Assembly: GCF_009674565.1 (NCBI RefSeq)
Contig: NZ_WKJL01000039.1
Location: forward strand, 1-42,806
Direction: 5' to 3'
Length of the DNA stretch: 42,806 bases
Source: Duganella aquatilis
GTDB taxonomy: Bacteria > Pseudomonadota > Gammaproteobacteria > Burkholderiales > Burkholderiaceae_D
Shown: piece by piece, positions 39,361 to 42,806 of the stretch
Numbering within the stretch: position 1 is the stretch's first letter
Layout of the letters: the number at the start of each line of letters is the position of its first letter
Notes under the pieces: model-generated
The model's database searches: none
Told to the model about the DNA's origin: nothing
Seen by the model: only the letters and a program-made list of their open reading frames with translations
Program-made: the position numbers and the translations under genes

Positions 39361-41055
39361 ATGATGTTGCAGAACCCAGCGAGCAAATACCGTCCATTCC
39401 CAGCCGTGCAGTTGACCGACCGCACCTGGCCGAACGCCATCATTAGCAAACCGCCGATCTGGATGAGCACCGACCTGCGCGACGGTAACCAGGCGCTGAT
39501 CGAGCCGATGAGCATCGAGAAAAAACTGCGCTTCTTCGACCTGCTGATCAAGATCGGCATCAAGGAGATCGAAGTGGGCTTCCCTTCCGCCTCGCAGACC
39601 GACTTCGACTTCGTGCGCAAGCTGGTGGAAGAAAACCGCATCCCGGACGACGTCACCATCATCGTGCTGACCCAGTCGCGCGAAGAACTTATCCGTCGCA
39701 CCGTGGAATCCTGCGTCGGCGCCAAGCGCGCCATCGTCCACCTGTATAACTCGGTGGCGCCGGTATTCCGCAAAGTGGTGTTCGGCATGTCGCGCGAAGA
39801 GATCACCAACATCGCCACCACCGGCGCCAAGCTGGTGAAGGAACTGACCAAACAGCACCCGGACACCGACTGGGGCTACGAGTACACGCCGGAATCCTTC
39901 TCCACCACGGAGCTGGACTTCTCCAAGCATATCTGCGACGCCGTCAGCGCCATCTTCGAGCCGACGCCGGGCAAGAAGCTGATCATCAACCTGCCGTCCA
40001 CCGTCGAATGCAGCACGCCCAACGTCTACGCCGACCAGATCGAATGGATGTCGCGCAAACTGGCGCGCCGCGATTCGCTGATCATCAGCGTCCACCCGCA
40101 CAATGACCGCGGCACCGCCGTGGCCTCGGCCGAACTGGCCGTGATGGCCGGCGCCGACCGCGTCGAGGGCTGCCTGTTCGGCAACGGCGAACGCACCGGC
40201 AACGTCGACCTGGTCACGCTCGCACTCAACCTGTACACCCAGGGCGTCAATCCTGGCCTGGACTTCTCCGACATCGACGAAGTACGCAAGGTGGTGGAAG
40301 AGTGCAACCAACTGCCGGTGCACCCGCGTCACCCCTACGTGGGCGACCTGGTATTCACCGCCTTCTCCGGCTCGCACCAGGACGCGATCAAGAAAGGCTT
40401 CGCCAAACAACAGGAAGGCGCGATCTGGGAAATCCCGTATCTGCCGATCGACCCGCAAGACCTGGGCCGCAGCTACGACGCCGTCATCCGCGTCAACAGC
40501 CAGTCCGGCAAGGGCGGCATGGCCTACCTGCTGGAACAGGACTACGGCCTGGTGCTGCCGCGCCGCCTGCAGATTGAATTCAGTCGCGCGGTGCAGGCGG
40601 TGGCCGACCAGACCGGCCTGGAAATCACTTCCAACGGCATCTACGACATCTTCAGCAAGGAGTACTTCGAGCAGAACGCGCCGTACGCCTACCAGTCGCA
40701 CAAGATGGTGGAAGACACCAGCAGCGACGAGCCGGTGCAGATCGACATCGCCATGATGCACCGCGGCGCGCCACTGGCGCTGCAAGGCGGCGGCAACGGC
40801 CCGATCGACGCCTTCGTCGACGCGCTCGGCCTGGACATCAAGCTGATGGACTACCACGAGCACTCGATCGGCTCCGGCGCCAACGCCAAGGCCGCGTGCT
40901 ACGTCGAACTGCGCCTGGCCAACGGCCCGACCCTGTTCGGCGCGGCCACCGACAGCAACATCCTGACCGCGTCCTTCAAGGCCGTGCTCAGCGCCGTCAA
41001 CCGCCAGTTGATCCGCTCGGAAGCGGAACAGGCCAAGGGCGCCGTCAGCGCCTGA
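39361..41055 (+). CDS. leuA: 2-isopropylmalate synthase
   Basis: A 564-residue enzyme that condenses acetyl-CoA with 2-oxoisovalerate, the first committed step of leucine synthesis. The catalytic barrel shows PPIWMSTDLRDGNQALIEPM (metal and catalytic Arg-Asp), HLYNSVAPVFRKVVFGMSRE, NLPSTVECSTPNVYADQIEW and SLIISVHPHNDRGTAVASAE (metal-binding HxH and N-D). The C-terminal leucine-feedback domain is GNGPIDAFVDALGLDIKLMD with YHEHSIGSGANAKAACYVEL. Length and the opening (NPASKYRPFPAVQLTDRTWP) fit the longer LeuA class. The first of two ATGs (39361) has AGGAG 8 bases upstream. Two Leu-rich leader peptides precede it. Confidence 0.97.
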   Translation: MMLQNPASKYRPFPAVQLTDRTWPNAIISKPPIWMSTDLRDGNQALIEPMSIEKKLRFFDLLIKIGIKEIEVGFPSASQTDFDFVRKLVEENRIPDDVTIIVLTQSREELIRRTVESCVGAKRAIVHLYNSVAPVFRKVVFGMSREEITNIATTGAKLVKELTKQHPDTDWGYEYTPESFSTTELDFSKHICDAVSAIFEPTPGKKLIINLPSTVECSTPNVYADQIEWMSRKLARRDSLIISVHPHNDRGTAVASAELAVMAGADRVEGCLFGNGERTGNVDLVTLALNLYTQGVNPGLDFSDIDEVRKVVEECNQLPVHPRHPYVGDLVFTAFSGSHQDAIKKGFAKQQEGAIWEIPYLPIDPQDLGRSYDAVIRVNSQSGKGGMAYLLEQDYGLVLPRRLQIEFSRAVQAVADQTGLEITSNGIYDIFSKEYFEQNAPYAYQSHKMVEDTSSDEPVQIDIAMMHRGAPLALQGGGNGPIDAFVDALGLDIKLMDYHEHSIGSGANAKAACYVELRLANGPTLFGAATDSNILTASFKAVLSAVNRQLIRSEAEQAKGAVSA

Positions 41056-41060
41056 TGCCG

Positions 41061-41094
41061 GCGAACGGGACGCCCGCGCTGGCGTCCCGTTCGC
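41061..41094 (+). terminator. Perfect 14-bp hairpin after leuA
   Basis: GCGAACGGGACGCC (41061-41074) pairs perfectly with 41081-41094 across the loop CGCGCT. It begins 5 bases after the leuA stop codon. No T-run follows, so it may end transcription or only protect the 3' end. Confidence 0.7.
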
Positions 41095-41172
41095 GCAACA
41101 CCTCGGCAAAAGGGAGGTTTTCCGCACTGCAACATAGCGCTATACTGGGCTGTCGACCTCACGGAGTCCAGG

Positions 41173-42714
41173 ATGAATATCTCGAATCTGAAAATCGGCG
41201 CGCGCCTCGGCCTCGCCTTTGGCGCCGTCCTGCTGCTGATGGTGATACTGATCGGGATCGGCCTGCAGCGCCTCAGCAGCATCGGCGCGATGAACGACAC
41301 CATCATCGACAACGACTGGGTCAAGGCCGAAGCGGCGGCCACCGTCACCGCCACCACGCGCGCCAATGCCGCCCTCACCCTCGAACTGTTCATCACCGAC
41401 GACAGCGCCCGCCTCGCCACCATCAGGAGCGAGATGGACGCCAACAAGAAGATCATCACCACCGCGCTGGAAACGCTGGGCCGCCTGGTCACGCGCGCGG
41501 AAGGCAAGGCGCTGCTGGCGCGCATCGGCGATGAGCGCAAGGCCTACGTGGCGTCGTTCACGCAGGTGGGCAAGCTGCTGGCCGACGGCCAGCGCGACGC
41601 CGCCCTGGCCTTCATGCGCAGCGACATGCAGCCCAAGCTGAATACCTTGCAGGACAGCATCCGCACGTTGAACGCATTGCAGAAATCCGTGGTCGAAGAA
41701 AACGGTGCGGCGGTCAAGCACGACATCTCGATGGCGCGCCAGATGATGGCCTGGCTGGGCCTCGTGGCGCTGCTGCTGGGACTGGGCTTCGCGTGGCGCG
41801 TGACGCGCTCCATCACCGAACCAATCGGCGATGCGCTGCAAGTGGCGCGCGCCGTCGCCGCCGGCGACCTGACGCAAAACATCAGCAGCACGCAGCGCGA
41901 TGAAATGGGCCAGCTGCTGGAGAGCATGGCGCAGATGAGCAGCAACCTGTCCAACATCGTCGGCCGCGTGCGCAGCGGCACGGGCGCCATCAACACCGCG
42001 TCGGCGGAAATCGCCAGCGGCAATATGGACCTGTCGTCGCGCACCGAGGAGCAGGCCAGCTCGCTGGAAGAAACCGCCGCCTCGATGGAAGAGCTGACCA
42101 GCACCGTCAAGCAGAATGCCGCCAATGCGCAGCAGGCCAACCAGCTGGCGCAGGACGCCACCAACATCGCGCAGCGCGGCGGCGCCGTGGTGGCGCAGGT
42201 GGTGGACACCATGAACGCCATCAACGACTCTTCGCGCAAGATCGTCGACATCATTTCGGTCATCGACGGCATCGCGTTCCAGACCAATATCCTGGCGCTG
42301 AATGCGGCGGTGGAAGCGGCGCGCGCCGGCGAACAGGGGCGCGGGTTTGCGGTGGTGGCGTCGGAAGTGCGCACGCTGGCGCAGCGCTCGGCCAGCGCCG
42401 CCAAGGAAATCAAGCAGCTGATCGACGATTCGGTCGACAAGGTGGCGGCCGGCGCGCAGCTGGTCGACCTGGCAGGCAACACCATGAGCGAGGTGCAGGA
42501 CAGCGTGCGCAAGGTGACCGAGATTGTCGAAGAAATGTCGCTGGCGAACCGCGAGCAGACCAGCGGCATCGAGCAGATCAACATCGCCATCAGCCAGATG
42601 GACCAGGTGACGCAGCAGAACGCCGCGCTGGTGGAAGAAGCCGCCGCAGCCGCCTCGGCGATGCAGGACCAGGCCGGCGAACTGAATGAAGTCGTCAGCC
42701 AGTTCCGCCTGTAA
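41173..42714 (+). CDS. Methyl-accepting chemotaxis protein
   Basis: A 513-residue chemoreceptor of the Tsr/Tar-like class. TM1 is at about residues 8-34, a helical ligand-binding domain runs from about 35 to 190, TM2 is about 193-211, then HAMP (TRSITEPIGDALQVARAVAA). The signalling hairpin has EEQASSLEETAASMEELTST, the conserved tip DIISVIDGIAFQTNILALNA and EVRTLAQRSASAAKEIKQLI. The end, DQAGELNEVVSQFRL, lacks the CheR pentapeptide. Its ligand is unknown. The promoter TATACT (41141-41146) is a candidate. The stop codon lies on the edge of the second long hairpin. The tip is nearly identical to that of the receptor at 30952, but the sensory halves differ. Confidence 0.94.
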   Translation: MNISNLKIGARLGLAFGAVLLLMVILIGIGLQRLSSIGAMNDTIIDNDWVKAEAAATVTATTRANAALTLELFITDDSARLATIRSEMDANKKIITTALETLGRLVTRAEGKALLARIGDERKAYVASFTQVGKLLADGQRDAALAFMRSDMQPKLNTLQDSIRTLNALQKSVVEENGAAVKHDISMARQMMAWLGLVALLLGLGFAWRVTRSITEPIGDALQVARAVAAGDLTQNISSTQRDEMGQLLESMAQMSSNLSNIVGRVRSGTGAINTASAEIASGNMDLSSRTEEQASSLEETAASMEELTSTVKQNAANAQQANQLAQDATNIAQRGGAVVAQVVDTMNAINDSSRKIVDIISVIDGIAFQTNILALNAAVEAARAGEQGRGFAVVASEVRTLAQRSASAAKEIKQLIDDSVDKVAAGAQLVDLAGNTMSEVQDSVRKVTEIVEEMSLANREQTSGIEQINIAISQMDQVTQQNAALVEEAAAAASAMQDQAGELNEVVSQFRL

Positions 42715-42806
42715 TCCGGGGTCAGTTCTGCCAATCGCACACGGCCTCTACCGTAGCAGCCGCTACGGTAGAGGCCGTGTGCGATTGGCAGAACTGACCC
42801 CGGATT
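42713..42806. repeat. Long perfect hairpin, copy 2 (shared 28-bp block with variable inner arm)
   Basis: Positions 42713-42757 pair perfectly with 42762-42806, at least 45 bp with the 4-base loop AGCC. The window ends here, so the stem may be longer. The 28-bp outer block 42716-42743 is identical to that at 1923-1950. The inner 14 bp (GCCTCTACCGTAGC) differ from the 10 bp of copy 1, yet are fully self-complementary. The base pair just outside the block is T-A here and A-T in copy 1. Like copy 1 it begins on the AA of a TAA stop codon. Confidence 0.9.

Noticed and set aside
42713..42806. Hairpin as a plain intrinsic terminator only
   Set aside because: The stem is far longer than needed, and its 28-bp block is shared with another locus; a terminator role may exist but does not explain the conservation.

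Overview
This is a GC-rich stretch of a beta-proteobacterial chromosome. The protein families, gene neighbourhoods and codon use (CTG, GCC and GGC dominate) point to Burkholderiales, most likely Oxalobacteraceae of the Massilia/Duganella/Janthinobacterium group. That placement is an inference from protein character. No rRNA, tRNA, insertion sequence, prophage or CRISPR array was seen.

Layout. 1-4279: the tightly overlapping tsaB-rimI-uracil-DNA glycosylase unit (minus strand), a thioredoxin-like gene, a very long perfect hairpin, and an orphan TAT-exported molybdopterin oxidoreductase. 4297-7416: a membrane PAS/GGDEF/EAL cyclic-di-GMP protein. 7574-11891: DUF1993, DUF1289 and DUF1415 genes, mltD and fabI. 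11950-15113: a gene remnant, the RNA helicase rhlE behind a long structured leader, and a DUF5694 protein. 15295-19347: small membrane and secreted proteins, an ECF sigma factor with a small membrane protein and an MFS exporter, and a 63-residue protein. 19502-25488: a sensorless histidine kinase, LysR, DUF3297, an antiporter, and a MarR-MFS-LysR unit. 25617-28228: glutamate dehydrogenase and malic enzyme, which together would feed glutamate carbon through the TCA cycle to pyruvate. 28229-35385: secreted NTF2-like protein, small membrane proteins, glycosyltransferase, chemoreceptor, lipoprotein and amidohydrolase. 35445-37739: an EgtB/SenA-like protein divergent from selD. 37742-38929: another NTF2-like protein and a VapBC/FitAB toxin-antitoxin pair in lower-GC DNA. 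39036-41094: the leu leader with two leucine-rich mini-ORFs, then leuA. 41173-42806: a second chemoreceptor and a second copy of the long hairpin.

The most unusual items are these. (1) Two perfect hairpins of 41 and at least 45 bp, 40 kb apart, share an identical 28-bp block but have different inner arms, each perfectly self-complementary. Both begin on the AA of a TAA stop codon. (2) The EgtB/SenA-like protein beside selD has all three predicted iron-ligand histidines replaced. (3) Two tandem CTA-rich leader peptides precede leuA. (4) The rhlE leader contains a perfect 9-nt pairing that reaches its ribosome binding region.
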